Positions 4,782 through 6,359 of a stretch of 6,359 nt of DNA are shown in pieces; positions within the stretch are counted from its first letter, which is position 1; each line of letters opens with the position of its first letter. The stretch comes from Pseudomonadota bacterium (GTDB taxonomy: Bacteria > Pseudomonadota > Gammaproteobacteria > Acidiferrobacterales > Acidiferrobacteraceae): assembly GCA_021795255.1 (NCBI GenBank), contig JAJYPQ010000245.1, positions 1-6,359 on the forward strand, in the 5' to 3' direction. The notes below the pieces were generated by a model. That model worked only from the letters and a program-made list of their open reading frames with translations. It was not told the origin of the DNA and ran no database searches. The translations under genes were made by a program, and so were the position numbers.

Positions 4782-6359
4782 CTAGCGATCCTCTCCCGCA
4801 CTGAAATACGCCTTGGGTGAATACCCCAGTAGCTGCAACACGGTACGCTGGAGTTCGGTCAGTTCGTCATAGAAGCACTGGTGTACCGTGCCATCGGGTC
4901 GCTGGAGTCGGTGGCGACGGACATCGCGAAAGACATCAAAGACCCTCTCGGCGGTGGGGGCCCGGCAGCGCCGACCTTCAGGGTAGAGCGGCAATGGCTC
5001 GAGATTCTGTGTCTTCATGCGGCGGCGCAACTCGCGCTCGATCAGCGATTCCACGAGCAACGCCACGAAGTAGAGAAACAGGAAGGCCTCGATGCGGCTG
5101 TGGCTCTTTAAATTCACCGGCATGGCCGCGAATACGGTTTTCAGTTATTCATGACGCTTCTCGAGGGAGGGTTGGCGTTTGTAGGCCGCCAACGCCTCGC
5201 GCAGGGACAGGGTCTCGTCGTTCGTAATGAGCGGGAAGATCCCGTCGGTCCGATCATCATAGGCGAGGGTCTCGCCGCGCATCTGCCAGCGGATGCCAAA
5301 GCGCTCCCGGGCCTTGCAGACGTACTGCGTGTCCTTGCCGGGCCGGCCGGGCGCGGCCTGGGTGTACTGATGGTGGTTCTCGGTGCTCACGGTGACTGCG
5401 ATCCAGCGATGGGTCTCGCCGGTCGCGAGAATCGCAGCGATGGCCTCCTCGATACGCCGGCGCGTCGTCAGCCGGGATTTCGGCGAGCCCAGGCGCTCGC
5501 GCAGGTGTTCGAGGGCCTCAAGGGCGCGGTCGATACCCGCCTGACGGGCGGCGCGGTCCTGGGCGGCCTTCAGGGAACTGAAGATCCAGAGGATGCGATA
5601 GCCCTCCGCCGAGCGGCGGGGGGACTCGACACCCCGGTAGACCCCATCGCCCCCTTCGCCGCGACGCGTGCTCTGCGTACGATCGAGCTCAACCCACTCC
5701 GGGGTGTGATCCTGCAGCCAATCGCGAAACCAGCCGTCCTCGCGCCGGGTCTTGGGCAGTATGGTCAGAAAGCGCCCCTCACCGCGAGCAATATGGGCCA
5801 TATTCTCCCGCGCGCAGAGCTTGGCATCGGCGACATAGAGGAAGTGGGCGCTGCCGACTAAGCGCCGGAGCGTGTTCCAGGTCGTGATATGGGTCTGGTT
5901 GTCGGCCGTATTCCCATGGTCGGTGCTGCCCCATACGGGTATGGCCCCATCGGCCGAGGTCGTGAGTATCCAAAGCAACTGCTTCAGGTCCGGGCGATGG
6001 TCTTTATTATGGCCATGCGTGATGCGATGGGTCGGCCGCTGCCGGATCGGTCCCCCGGTGGCCGCCGCGTAGTCCCCGGCGAAGGTCACGGTCGTACTGT
6101 CGTTGTGCAGCTCGCGCAAATCGACATCGAAGGCCTGCACGGCACCCACCACGATATCCGTCAACAAGGCGGCGCGGTCCGCCAGGAACAACGCATCGAG
6201 GGCGCGGCCCACGCGATCCTCATTGAGGAGGCTCGCCGCGCCTGCGGGCAGCCCCAGGAGCGGCTCATCAAACCGGTCGGCCCACTCGTGCAGCGCGTAG
6301 AGGGGTTCGCGTTCGATCAGGATGTTGCGCAACAGCACCCCGATCCCCAGGGCGGGGGC
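4782..6359 (-). pseudogene. IS1634-family DDE transposase, partial, with one in-frame stop
   Basis: The frame is open from the right edge (APALGIG before VLLRNILIEREPLYALHEW) to TAG at 4782-4784, about 525 residues, interrupted only by TAA at 5145-5147. The N-terminal part lies beyond the window. Family marks include GHNKDHRPDLKQLLW and the C-terminal PVNLKSHSRIEAFLFLYFVA, followed by LPLYPEGRRCRAPTAERVFD. Probable catalytic residues are Asp in LHNDSTTVTF (codon 6099-6101), Asp in YVADAKLC (codon 5826-5828) and Glu in YKRQPSLEKRHE (codon 5160-5162). The TAA stands where related proteins have Gln in EKRHEQLK, so a single C-to-T change explains it. The downstream frame is otherwise perfect, so the lesion is recent or read through. 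The truncated product would keep all three acids but lose the Lys of the E-x6-K signature and the last 120 or so residues. Confidence 0.85.
4782..6359 (-). mobile_element. IS1634-type insertion sequence, partial
   Basis: Only the transposase-bearing part can be delimited. The downstream end lies somewhere in 4633-4781 and the upstream end is beyond the window, so neither inverted repeats nor target duplication can be shown. IS1634-type elements are known for long, variable target duplications, which would have to be sought in the flanking sequence. Confidence 0.65.

Noticed and set aside
5151..5861. 236-codon open frame on the plus strand
   Set aside because: It is antisense to the IS1634 transposase, which has clear family motifs throughout.
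1..6359. CRISPR arrays, tRNA or rRNA genes
   Set aside because: No regularly spaced repeats and no cloverleaf or conserved rRNA segments were seen on either strand.

Overview
The window looks like an accessory, mobile-element-rich stretch of a moderately GC-rich Gram-negative proteobacterial chromosome or plasmid. The evidence is an IS5-type element with a CTAA target duplication, an IS1634-type transposase, a Sec-type signal peptide on a Sel1-like protein, and Rhs core fragments. The species cannot be named from the sequence. A gammaproteobacterium is a reasonable guess, but no more than that.

Layout. (1) Positions 2-169 (+) hold the C-terminal 55 codons of a gene that enters from the left edge. 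(2) Positions 229-1438 are a complete IS5-family element of 1210 bp. It has 21-bp imperfect inverted repeats and is flanked by a 4-bp CTAA duplication. Its 319-aa-type DDE transposase keeps all catalytic residues but is split by a 20-bp insertion. (3) The minus strand from about 3233 down to 1439 is an operon-like series: two decayed Rhs core tips, then a 318-aa cytoplasmic Sel1-repeat protein, then a 57-aa single-pass membrane protein that starts at TTG. The IS5 element inserted exactly at the stop codon of this last gene. (4) Divergently, 3376-4632 (+) encodes a 418-aa Sel1-repeat protein with a signal peptide and nine cysteines in the mature part. (5) Positions 4782-6359 (-) hold the C-terminal 525 residues of an IS1634-family transposase, broken by one TAA codon inside its catalytic E-x6-K motif.

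How the parts may fit. Two Rhs tips that begin inside the conserved core, followed on the same strand by a Sel1-repeat gene and a tiny membrane protein, resemble the displaced 'orphan' C-terminal/immunity modules known downstream of rhs loci. Sel1-repeat proteins are known immunity proteins for some type VI secretion phospholipases. A degraded Rhs toxin/immunity island with surviving Sel1 genes is therefore the most economical reading, but it is inference. Both transposases are inactivated by single small lesions, which suggests elements that have stopped moving and are decaying in place.
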